Source: Negativicutes bacterium UBA1444
GTDB taxonomy: Bacteria > Bacillota > Negativicutes > UBA1444
Direction of reading: 5' to 3'
Assembly: GCA_002329525.1 (NCBI GenBank)
Contig: DCTI01000166.1
Span: 193 to 7,928, forward strand
DNA length: 7,736 bases
The notes under the pieces were generated by a model. The model saw only the letters and a list, made by a program, of their open reading frames with translations. It was not told where the DNA came from and made no database searches. Both the position numbers and the translations under genes were made by a program. Positions 1-5,471 of the stretch are shown in pieces (within the stretch, counting starts at the first letter, position 1; each line of letters opens with the position of its first letter).

Positions 1-522
1 ATGGTGCACCAGCATTTCAAGCTGATCAGCGTCTTTACCGCAGCGGAAAACATCGTGCTCGGCCTGAAGAGCAAAGGCGATCTCAACCGGAACGCCGTCG
101 CGGAGGATATCCGGAAGATCTGCGACAAATACGGCTTTGAGATCGACCCAAACAAGAAGATTTACGACATGTCCGTCTCCGAAAAGCAGACCGTCGAGAT
201 CGTCAAAGTGCTCTACCGCGGCGCGGATATCCTGATTCTGGACGAGCCGACCGCCAGCGTGGATTCGGCCTCCAAGACTAGGATTTATGAGGTTTTGAAG
301 GACCTGAACCGGGACATGACGATCCTGATTGTGACGCACGACCTGAGCGCCGTGTCCTCAAACATCGATAAAATCGCCTGCCTGAACCAGCAACTATACT
401 ATCATGGCCGGACCGAGCTGGAACCCGGTCTGGTGGAAAAAGTCTACGGCTGTCCGGTGGATCTCATCGCGCACGGCGTGCCGCACCGGGTGTTGCGCGG
501 GCATGAGGAGGGCACGCTGTGA
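1..522 (+). CDS. Hybrid ABC importer ATPase, 5'-truncated by the window: nucleoside/sugar-type front, ZnuC-type back
   Basis: This ATP-hydrolysing subunit of an importer acts at the inner face of the membrane. The reading frame is open from base 1. The first Met is the one normally preceding the Q-loop (MVHQHF, Gln4), so Walker A and about 80 residues lie upstream of the window and this is not the true start. Residues 1-85 (signature-like SVSEKQTVEI at 58-67, then LYRGADILILDEPTA) match what I know of the first cassette of BMP-associated nucleoside/simple-sugar ATPases. Residues 86-173 (SVDS D-loop, switch His113, IACLNQQLYYHG, then YGCPVDLIAHGVPHRVL at 149-165) are typical of ZnuC/MntB-type zinc or manganese ATPases. 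The change falls at Walker B (77-84, Asp81-Glu82). It overlaps the ZnuB start by 4 nt, which supports a zinc role for the 3' half. The hybrid may be a recombinant or an assembly artefact. Confidence 0.85.
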   Translation: MVHQHFKLISVFTAAENIVLGLKSKGDLNRNAVAEDIRKICDKYGFEIDPNKKIYDMSVSEKQTVEIVKVLYRGADILILDEPTASVDSASKTRIYEVLKDLNRDMTILIVTHDLSAVSSNIDKIACLNQQLYYHGRTELEPGLVEKVYGCPVDLIAHGVPHRVLRGHEEGTL

Positions 523-1346
523 TCGAAGCAATCTTTAAGTACAATTTTTTGCAGAATGCCATTATGGCGGCTGTTTTGGCGAGTATCGCCTGCGGGATCA
601 TCGGGACCTTCATCATGGAAAAAAAACTGGTGATGATGAGCGGCGGCATCGCTCATACCGCCTTTGGCGGCATCGGCCTGGGCTACTTTCTGAAGGTGGA
701 GCCGATCCTGACCGCCCTGGGGGTATCCGTCGTTGCCGCTGTCGCGGTGGCGGCGGTGAAGCGCCGGGCCATGACCGATTCGGACTTGCTGATCGGTATG
801 TTCTGGTCATTGGGAATGGCCATGGGCGTTGTGTTTATTGCCCTGACGCCGGGATACCCGCCGGATACGGCTTCCTATCTGTTCGGCAATATTCTGGCGG
901 TATCCCGGGCCGACCTGAAATTGATTCTGGGTCTGGATGTTTTGGTGGTCCTGACAGTCTGCAGCCTGTTTCAGGCATTCAAAGCCTATATCTTTGACGA
1001 GGAGTTTTCCAGCGTGGCCGGCGTACCGGTGCGTCTGCTGGAATATCTGCTGTTTGTGCTCGTCGCGGTCACTGTCGTGATTCTGATCCGCGTGGTGGGA
1101 ATCATTCTGGTCATTGCCCTGCTGACGGCGCCGCCAGCGATCGCCAAACAGTTTTCCTATGATATGAAAAGAATCATGGCGATTTCAGTTTTACTGGGGA
1201 TTGTGTTCTGTCTCAGCGGCCTTTGGTTTTCCTACACGGTGCGATTGGCTTCGGGCGCCTCGATTGTTTTGGTTGCCGTGGGAACGTATGCCTTGACTTC
1301 GTTGCTGAAAGTCGGTTCGCACAAACAAGGAGGAACTCAGGGATGA
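519..1346 (+). CDS. znuB: Zinc (or manganese) ABC transporter permease, ZnuB type
   Basis: This integral membrane channel subunit of a metal ABC importer partners with a ZnuA-type binding lipoprotein (not in the window) and the ZnuC-type ATPase just upstream. The 275 residues are full length for the ABC-3 permease family. About eight hydrophobic segments are visible, roughly at 12-33, 40-58, 62-80, 90-110, 135-156, 175-205, 220-240 and 245-263. The family hallmark ILVIALLTAPPAIAKQ lies at 196-211. The start is GTG (519), overlapping the upstream TGA as GTGA, with GAGGAG at 505-510 eight bases before it; no better in-frame start fits. The stop overlaps the next ATG as ATGA. Metal specificity cannot be read from the permease alone. 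Zinc is inferred from the neighbouring Fur-family gene and the ZnuC-like tail. Confidence 0.92.
   Translation: MIEAIFKYNFLQNAIMAAVLASIACGIIGTFIMEKKLVMMSGGIAHTAFGGIGLGYFLKVEPILTALGVSVVAAVAVAAVKRRAMTDSDLLIGMFWSLGMAMGVVFIALTPGYPPDTASYLFGNILAVSRADLKLILGLDVLVVLTVCSLFQAFKAYIFDEEFSSVAGVPVRLLEYLLFVLVAVTVVILIRVVGIILVIALLTAPPAIAKQFSYDMKRIMAISVLLGIVFCLSGLWFSYTVRLASGASIVLVAVGTYALTSLLKVGSHKQGGTQG
1327..1333 (+). promoter_or_regulatory. Ribosome binding site that sets the Fur-family start
   Basis: AAGGAGG sits nine bases before the ATG at 1343, inside the end of znuB. It fixes that ATG as the start rather than the in-frame ATG at 1223, which would add 40 residues that are only znuB read in another frame. 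Confidence 0.85.
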
Positions 1347-1765
1347 ACAGCGGGCAGAAACCATCAGGAACCCGTCTGACTTTACAAAAACAGGCAATCC
1401 TCGACGCGCTGCAGGCCTGCCGGAAGCTGATGACTGCTGAGGAAGTCTATGGCAGGGTTCGGGAAAAATATCCGAATGTCAGCTTGGGCACGGTCTACCG
1501 AAACCTGCAGAACTATTCTCAGCAGGGCCTGGTACGAAGAACCCTGCTGGCCGATGGCAAGGCGAGATTTGAGCTGGCCGGCCACATCCATCACCATCAC
1601 CTGATTTGCCTGACTTGCGGCAAAACGACGGAAGTCCCCTGGTGCCCGGTGGGACCCGAAATTTCTTCCTTCATGGCGGAACAGAGTTTTACCCCGGTCA
1701 GCCACCAATTCGAAGTCTACGGTTATTGCCGACAGTGCCGGAGTAAGCCGGAACCGGGCCAATGA
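1343..1765 (+). CDS. zur: Fur-family metalloregulator, probably the zinc repressor Zur
   Basis: This 140-residue DNA-binding repressor has the usual Fur/Zur/PerR length. An N-terminal winged helix spans about residues 10-78, with recognition-helix residues VSLGTVYRNLQ at 46-56. The C-terminal dimerisation domain carries a histidine cluster (His81, His83-86) and two CxxC pairs (Cys89/Cys92 and Cys129/Cys132) that form the structural zinc site of the family. It is co-transcribed with the permease: its ATG overlaps the znuB stop as ATGA. Fur-family genes inside zinc importer operons are generally Zur and repress their own operon when zinc is plentiful. That role is inferred from context, because sequence alone does not separate Zur from Fur or PerR. 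The operator would lie upstream of the window. Confidence 0.85.
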   Translation: MNSGQKPSGTRLTLQKQAILDALQACRKLMTAEEVYGRVREKYPNVSLGTVYRNLQNYSQQGLVRRTLLADGKARFELAGHIHHHHLICLTCGKTTEVPWCPVGPEISSFMAEQSFTPVSHQFEVYGYCRQCRSKPEPGQ

Positions 1766-1795
1766 GAATGGATCTGCGCGATATTACGGAACCAG

Positions 1796-1880
1796 CCGGG
1801 AGCGCAGCCCGGACAGTGGGATGGGAGAACGCTTCGACGCTTCGCTTAACCTCCGCTTATCTCCATTCCCACAGTCCGGG
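1796..1880. repeat. Long imperfect hairpin with CGCTT repeats in its loop
   Basis: The arms 1808-1828 and 1860-1880 pair at 18 of 21 positions (mismatches at 1815, 1822 and 1823). The 31-nt loop holds four CGCTT pentamers (1830, 1838, 1843, 1854). An alternative 5-bp hairpin CCGGG (1796-1800) with CCCGG (1808-1812) excludes the long one. There is no T-run after the structure, so it is not an ordinary terminator. It lies 30-115 nt after the zur stop, in a gene-free region. It resembles a dispersed intergenic palindromic repeat or a structured 3' UTR, but no copies exist in the window to prove a repeat. Confidence 0.55.
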
Positions 1881-1925
1881 TTTCAAAACTCAAGTGATAA
1901 ATACTTGGCGGGCATTCGGATATGG

Positions 1926-1957
1926 AAAGGGACGGTTTCCGCGGAAACCGTCCCTTT
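1926..1957. terminator. Perfect 32-nt palindromic, bidirectional terminator
   Basis: Sixteen bases (1926-1941) are the exact reverse complement of 1942-1957, with AAAGGGACGG at the left end and CCGTCCCTTT at the right end. On the + strand it is followed by a T/A-rich run (TTTTATATTTATATTTTG from 1955), a good intrinsic terminator for the zinc operon. On the - strand the T-run is only TTT, so it is weaker but still a plausible end for the ncRNA that runs toward it. Confidence 0.85.
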
Positions 1958-2187
1958 TATATTTATATTTTGTTGTCGTCGGAGTCAGGGTCGCAACCAC
2001 TGAACTCCTCGCGGTACAAACTCGTTTTGTACCCTACAGTGCCTCACTGCACTGTCTGAACCGTTTATTCTGTTGTGGTTCGGTCTCCATTGATCCTTTC
2101 AATGGAATCACCCCTTCCGGACTGGGCCGGTTTTCAGGTAGTTGTTACGGGACTACCTTTTTGCTTTTCATCCCCCGCCTACCCTTT
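1926..2187 (-). ncRNA. Candidate structured non-coding RNA, family not recognised
   Basis: A - strand transcript starting near 2187, from the promoter at 2194-2222, and ending at the 1926-1957 palindrome would be about 260 nt. Between these ends lie consecutive hairpins with perfect arms: 2136-2142/2152-2158, 2087-2093/2099-2105, 2036-2042/2049-2055 and 2013-2020/2026-2033. A 5-bp stem 2058-2062/2077-2081 and a compound stem 1981-1991/1996-2008 are also present, plus a weak CCGG/CCGG (2117-2120/2127-2130). The CCCG in the first loop (2148-2151) could pair with a CGGGGG near the 5' end (2172-2177) as a pseudoknot. No credible reading frame covers the segment. I cannot assign a family. Known structured Firmicute RNAs such as raiA RNA should be tested. 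The unit follows metQ on the same strand, so it could also be made by read-through. Confidence 0.6.
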
Positions 2188-2193
2188 GGTTAC

Positions 2194-2222
2194 AGTATAA
2201 CGGAGAAATTAAATTTTTGCAA
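2194..2222 (-). promoter_or_regulatory. Sigma-A-like promoter for the ncRNA
   Basis: Read on the - strand, TTGCAA (2217-2222) and TATACT (2194-2199) are separated by exactly 17 bases (2200-2216), close to the TTGACA-17-TATAAT consensus. Transcription would start near 2187 and run away from metQ into the hairpin-rich segment. Confidence 0.6.
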
Positions 2223-2236
2223 TATTCTTTGCAAAA
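2215..2236 (-). terminator. Weak AT-rich hairpin after metQ
   Basis: TTTTGCAA and TTGCAAAA (2215-2222 and 2229-2236) form an 8-bp stem with a 6-nt loop, nine bases after the metQ stop. On the - strand it is followed by ATTTAATTT. It has only two G/C pairs, so termination would be poor. It overlaps the -35 box of the ncRNA promoter, so it may only be a chance or regulatory inverted repeat. Confidence 0.35.
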
Positions 2237-2244
2237 TATTACAG

Positions 2245-3081
2245 TTACCAGGCGACGATGACCGATCCCTTGAACTGTTCGGTGACAAACTTTTTGACTT
2301 CTTCGGATTGATAGGCCTTGAGGAATTTCTTGTACAACGGATTATCCTTGTCCTTGCCCCGGACGGCCAGGATGTTGGCGTACGGTGAGCTGGAATCTTC
2401 CAGGATCAGGGCGTCTTTAGCGGGGACCAGGCCGGCCGACATGGCATAGTTGGTGTTGATGGCGGCGATTTCCATGTCTTCCAGGGTCCGGGGAATCTGA
2501 GCGGCCTCCAGTTCCCGGATTTTGAATTTGCGGGGATTCTCTACAATGTCGACCACGGAGGCTTTGTGGCCGAGGCCGGGTTTGAGCTTAATCAGGCCGG
2601 CTTTTTCGAATAGTAACAGCGCACGGCCGCCGTTGGTGGGATCGTTGGGCATGGCGATAACGGCGCCGTCTTTGAGGTCTTTAATGTTTTTGATTTTTTT
2701 GGAGTAGATGCCCATGGGGAAAGTGAAGGTCTTGGCCAGCATGACGAGGTCGTACTTGCGGTCTTTCACCATATTTTCGAGGAAGGGAAGGTGCTGGAAG
2801 CTGTTGATGTCGATATCTCCCTGGTTCAGGGCGACGTTCGGCTGGACATAGTCGCTGAATTCGACGATTTGGATCTTCAGGCCGTCTTTTTCGGCCACTT
2901 TCTTGACCACTTCCATGATTTGCGCATGCGGGCCAGGGGTTACCCCGACTTTCAGAGGTTTGTCCGCAGCCGGCGCCGCCGCGGGCTTGGCCGGTTCGGT
3001 TTTGCCGCCGCATCCCGCCGTCAGAGCGATCACGAACAGGAGGCAAAGAATGAGGGCCAACGGTTTTTTGGCAATGTGCAT
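2245..3081 (-). CDS. metQ: Methionine-binding lipoprotein of the MetNIQ importer (NlpA family)
   Basis: This substrate-binding lipoprotein captures methionine outside the cytoplasmic membrane and passes it to MetI. The 278 residues have an N-terminal Lys-Lys and hydrophobic signal, a lipobox LTAGC (20-24) with lipidated Cys24, and an Ala/Pro-rich linker to about 41. The mature NlpA/MetQ fold follows: VGVTPGPHAQIMEVV (45-59), DYVQPNVALNQGDID (77-91) with SFQHLPFLE, AMPNDPTNGGRALLLF (143-158), and ELEAAQIPRTLEDMEIAAINTNYA (190-213). These are the conserved ligand-site segments of the family. The ATG at 3081 is preceded by AAGGGGAG (3089-3096) at seven bases. It is the last gene of the met operon, 18 nt after metI. 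It appears intact even though metN is broken. Confidence 0.95.
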   Translation of the reverse strand: MHIAKKPLALILCLLFVIALTAGCGGKTEPAKPAAAPAADKPLKVGVTPGPHAQIMEVVKKVAEKDGLKIQIVEFSDYVQPNVALNQGDIDINSFQHLPFLENMVKDRKYDLVMLAKTFTFPMGIYSKKIKNIKDLKDGAVIAMPNDPTNGGRALLLFEKAGLIKLKPGLGHKASVVDIVENPRKFKIRELEAAQIPRTLEDMEIAAINTNYAMSAGLVPAKDALILEDSSSPYANILAVRGKDKDNPLYKKFLKAYQSEEVKKFVTEQFKGSVIVAW

Positions 3082-3099
3082 GAATGATCTCCCCTTGCT

Positions 3100-3753
3100 T
3101 TATTTTTTATTCAATCGGTGTGAGACAAAGTCACCCGCGGATTGAACCAACTGGACCAGCGCAATCAGAATGACCACCGTGGCGATCATGATATCGACGC
3201 GGAACCGCTGATAACCGAACCGGATCGCGAGGTCGCCCAGCCCGCCGCCGCCGATGGCGCCGGCCATGGCGGAGTAACCGATGAGGCTGATTACCGACAG
3301 GGTAATTCCCAGCACAATTGACGGCATGGCTTCCGGCAGCAGGACCAGGCGGATGATTTGAAACGGGGAAGCGCCCATCGCTTGGGCCGCTTCAATTAAT
3401 CCGTAATCGACTTCCCGCAACGACGATTCCACGACCCGGCCGACAAAGGGAATCGCGGCAATGGACAGCGGAACGATCGCGGCGTTCGTGCCGATTGAAG
3501 TTCCCGCCAGAATGCGGGTCAACGGGATGATGGCCACCATGAGGATGATGAACGGCGTGGAACGGGTGGCGTTGGCAATTGCCCCGAGAACTCGGTTGAT
3601 CAGGGGGTTTTCGAGAATATGGCCCCGGCTGGTGGTGACCAGGACCACCCCGAGCGGAACACCGAACAGTGTGGAAATTGCGGCGGAAACCCCTACCATA
3701 TAGAGGGTTTCCCCCAAGGACTCAGCCAGCAGCGCGAGCATTTCTGGCGACAT
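3100..3753 (-). CDS. metI: Methionine ABC transporter permease MetI
   Basis: This membrane channel subunit works with MetN and MetQ. The 217 residues match the length of E. coli MetI. The BPD_transp_1 fold has about five membrane helices (roughly 14-41, 58-80, 88-107, 146-169, 188-205). The EAA loop that contacts the ATPase begins at Glu121 (EAAQAMGASPFQIIRLVLLPEAMP, with Gly127). A glycine-rich stretch AIGGGGLGDLAIRFGYQR at 166-183 is characteristic. The start is the ATG at 3753, because GAGGTGA (3760-3766) lies six bases before it. A TTG at 3759 is in frame but abuts that site. The gene overlaps the end of metN by 32 nt. Confidence 0.93.
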   Translation of the reverse strand: MSPEMLALLAESLGETLYMVGVSAAISTLFGVPLGVVLVTTSRGHILENPLINRVLGAIANATRSTPFIILMVAIIPLTRILAGTSIGTNAAIVPLSIAAIPFVGRVVESSLREVDYGLIEAAQAMGASPFQIIRLVLLPEAMPSIVLGITLSVISLIGYSAMAGAIGGGGLGDLAIRFGYQRFRVDIMIATVVILIALVQLVQSAGDFVSHRLNKK

Positions 3754-4773
3754 AGCCAATCACCTCGATTCCCAGTTCTTTGGCGTTCAGATAGTTCAAG
3801 GCCGCCTGAATGGCGCCGTCTTCACCCGACAGTTCGATCGTCAGGGTGCCGAACGGTGTGTTTTTCAGATGGTCGATATTGCCGAACAGGATGTTCACGT
3901 CAATGTTGAACCGCCGGATCAGGCCGGCGATGATCGGCTCGTTGGCGCTGTCGCCGATAAAAGAGAGGCGCAACATCAGGCTGCTGCCGGGCAGCGGGAC
4001 CGGCGAAAACTGGATTTCCGAGAAAACGTCCGGCATGTCATGATTGACGATGGTGCGGATAAATTCTTTCGTCGTCGGCGCCTGCGGCCGCACGAACAGG
4101 TCCACCACCGAACCTTCCTCGATGATGAGGCCGTTTTCGATGACGGCCACCCGGTCGCAGATTTCCTTGATGACCTGCATCTCATGGGTAATGATGACGA
4201 TGGTGAGGCCGAACCGCTGATTGATGTCTTTCAGCAAAGCCAGAATGGAATGGGTCGTTTGCGGATCCAGCGCCGATGTGGCTTCAACAGCACTTTCGGG
4301 TTGTTGGCGAGGGCACGGGCAATGCCGACGCGCTGCTTTTGTCCGCCGGACAGTTGCGCCGGATACTGGTTTTTTTTGTCGGCCAAACCGACCAATTCCA
4401 GCAGTGGGTTCACCGCAGCCGCTATTTCGGCGGCGGATTTTCCCGCCAGTTCCAACGGAAAAGCGACGTTGTCAAAAACGGTCCGTGACGACAGCAGATT
4501 GAAATGTTGGAAGATCATGCCGATTTTTTTGCGGGACTCCCGCAACTGCCGCTCGGGCATGGACGTCAGTTCCTCACCGTCGACAACCACGGAGCCGCGG
4601 GTGGGGCGTTCCAGCATGTTGATGCAGCGGATCAGGGTGCTTTTCCCGGCACCGCTTTTGCCGATGACGCCGAATATTTCGCCTTCCCGGACGTGGACGC
4701 TGACACCGCGCAGTGCTTCCAGCGATCCGGTTTCGCCCTGGTAGGTTTTATGGATATCGTTGAGTTGAATCAC
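3722..4773 (-). pseudogene. metN: Frameshifted methionine ABC transporter ATPase MetN
   Basis: This would be the ATPase of the methionine importer. Frame 1 runs from GTG (4773) and gives 163 good residues: Walker [10 protein letters not shown] (38-46), Q-loop Gln89, signature LSGGQ (141-145), then ANNPKVLL. Instead of the family's [10 protein letters not shown], the frame continues as nonsense to a stop at 4231. The expected EATSALDP resumes in another frame at about 4285 and runs to the stop at 3722, with switch region VIITHEM and a C-terminal NIL/ACT-like domain. A loss of 7 nt (codons for Cys, Asp and one extra base) restores exactly 352 residues, a normal MetN length. The lost Asp is the Walker B magnesium ligand, so as written the protein cannot work. 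Apart from this lesion I see no decay, which suggests a recent mutation or a sequence error. The start is supported by AAAGGAG nine bases upstream. Confidence 0.9.
3760..3766 (-). promoter_or_regulatory. Ribosome binding site deciding the metI start
   Basis: GAGGTGA on the - strand lies inside the metN 3' end, six bases before the metI ATG at 3753. It leaves no spacing for the alternative TTG at 3759. Confidence 0.7.
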
Positions 4774-4782
4774 AAAATCCTG

Positions 4783-4789
4783 CTCCTTT
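4783..4789 (-). promoter_or_regulatory. Ribosome binding site that sets the metN GTG start
   Basis: AAAGGAG (- strand) is nine bases before GTG at 4773, followed by Ile-Gln-Leu, as MetN proteins begin. The longer frame to an ATG at 4923 would translate the riboswitch and is not coding. The site lies immediately after the terminator T-run, as expected for an attenuated gene. Confidence 0.8.
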
Positions 4790-4793
4790 CGCA

Positions 4794-4831
4794 CAAAAAA
4801 TAAACGCCTCTTCACAGATGAAAGAGGCGTT
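4794..4831 (-). terminator. Riboswitch-controlled intrinsic terminator before metN
   Basis: A 10-bp stem (4822-4831 with 4803-4812, AACGCCTCTT against AAGAGGCGTT) has a 9-nt loop and is followed on the - strand by TTATTTTTT. The loop and first arm contain TTCATCTG (4815-4822), which is complementary to CAGATGAA at 4852-4859. The latter includes the 3' strand of aptamer helix P1. Without SAM this alternative pairing can form the antiterminator; with SAM, P1 forms and the terminator folds. Confidence 0.88.
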
Positions 4832-4848
4832 GCATTCAAGACAAGCCG

Positions 4849-4957
4849 TTCTTCATCTGCCGGGATGACTCCCTGCAGGAATTGGCACCGTTTCGCATCA
4901 TGCGATGGTTGCCGCGGCATCATTGGGCCAGTCCCTCCGCCAACTCTGGATGAAAAA
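4849..4957 (-). promoter_or_regulatory. SAM-I (S-box) riboswitch aptamer
   Basis: The - strand shows the S-box core: CCAGAGTTGGCGGAGGGACTGGCCC from 4947, then GATGCCGCGGCAACC, hairpin TCGCA-TGA-TGCGA (P3), GGTGCCAATTCC, and a P4 stem at 4857-4878. P1 closes with nine pairs between 4949-4957 and 4849-4857 (one G-U). The class binds S-adenosylmethionine and shuts off methionine genes by termination when SAM is abundant. That fits the terminator directly downstream and the methionine importer operon behind it. Confidence 0.95.
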
Positions 4958-4971
4958 CACTTCAGTGTTTT
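4954..4971 (-). other. Leader hairpin overlapping P1 of the riboswitch
   Basis: A 7-bp stem AAAACAC/GTGTTTT with a TGAA loop lies at the 5' end of the met leader. Its 3' four bases (4954-4957) are also the first bases of riboswitch helix P1. The two helices therefore compete at the base of P1, or stack if P1 is shortened. Function is unknown. Confidence 0.5.
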
Positions 4972-4986
4972 ATTCTGTTGTACCGT

Positions 4987-5016
4987 ATGCTAACACAACA
5001 GGGCGGGCAGTGTCAA
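4987..5016 (-). promoter_or_regulatory. Promoter of the metNIQ operon
   Basis: On the - strand a perfect -35 TTGACA (5011-5016) is 18 bases from TAGCAT (4987-4992), a moderate -10. Transcription would start near 4980, about 25 nt before the riboswitch aptamer, a normal S-box arrangement. Confidence 0.6.
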
Positions 5017-5032
5017 GAAAAAACTGTCATCT

Positions 5033-5060
5033 TTTGGTCGCACCATTTTCGTGATATAAA
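5033..5060 (+). promoter_or_regulatory. Possible promoter of the yerC-hisZ pair
   Basis: TATAAA (5055-5060) is a reasonable -10. TTTGGT (5033-5038) at 16 bases is a poor -35. A small inverted repeat TCGGC/GCCGA (5087-5091 and 5098-5102) lies in the resulting leader and could be a hairpin or an operator half-site pair. The region between this and the met promoter holds nothing else I can identify. Confidence 0.4.
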
Positions 5061-5135
5061 GAGATGTAGAAATAAAGCAGGAACTGTCGGCGGAAATGCC
5101 GAATTCTTCATCAACGCAACAGGGAGGGCGAAAGC

Positions 5136-5471
5136 ATGCCGACAAATCCGAAACTCAAGGAACCGCTGACGGATCAGCTGTTTCGGGCGATTCTGTCTCT
5201 GAAGAATGAAGAGGAATGTTATCAGTTCTTTGAAGATATCTGCACGATCGGCGAACTCAAGGCGATGGCGCAGCGGCTGGAGGTGGCCCGGATGGTTCAG
5301 GCCGGCCACATCTATGATGACATTGTGGAGCGAACCGGTGCCAGCACGGCGACGATCAGCCGGGTAAAACGCTGTCTGCTGTATGGCGCGGATGGTTATA
5401 AAATCGTTCTGGAACGCTTCGGCGACAACGAACCGGTTGCCAAAAAAGAAAAGGCGAAGGCAGGAAAATGA
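5136..5471 (+). CDS. yerC: YerC/YecD-family TrpR-like transcriptional regulator
   Basis: This small DNA-binding protein of 111 residues is normal for the YerC/YecD branch of the TrpR repressor superfamily. The N-terminal helices (about 8-55) contain ECYQFFEDICTIGELKAMAQRLEVARM, the family's core. The helix-turn-helix spans about 57-82 (GHIYDDIVERTGASTATISRVKRCL). The tail is Lys/Ala-rich. Start: ATG at 5136 with AGGGAGG (5121-5127) eight bases before it. It overlaps the hisZ start as ATGA, so the two are translated from one message. Comparative genomics has linked such regulators to histidine genes in Firmicutes, and the hisZ partner agrees. The effector and operator are not established from this sequence. 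Confidence 0.9.
   Translation: MPTNPKLKEPLTDQLFRAILSLKNEEECYQFFEDICTIGELKAMAQRLEVARMVQAGHIYDDIVERTGASTATISRVKRCLLYGADGYKIVLERFGDNEPVAKKEKAKAGK

Noticed and set aside
1223..1342. A 40-residue N-terminal extension of the Fur-family protein
   Set aside because: It is znuB sequence read in another frame. The ATG at 1343 has AAGGAGG at good spacing and gives the normal family length.
1796..1880. CRISPR-like array from the repeated CGCTT units
   Set aside because: The units are only five bases, irregularly spaced, and confined to the loop of one hairpin.
2146..2172. An 8-codon - strand mini-gene (MKSKKVVP) at the 5' end of the ncRNA
   Set aside because: The G-run directly abuts the ATG with no spacing for a ribosome binding site, and the frame ends within the first hairpin. 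It is most likely chance.
1762..2388. A + strand open frame of 208 codons starting as ATGA on the zur stop
   Set aside because: It lacks a ribosome binding site, runs through the terminator palindrome and the hairpins, and ends antisense to metQ. The residue pattern is not protein-like.
4231..4285. Programmed ribosomal frameshift in metN
   Set aside because: There is no slippery sequence, and shifting frame would not restore the missing Cys-Asp codons. A 7-nt loss explains the data better.
4774..4923. N-terminal extension of MetN from an ATG at 4923
   Set aside because: The extension translates the SAM-I riboswitch and terminator. The GTG at 4773 has a proper ribosome binding site and matches MetN N-termini.
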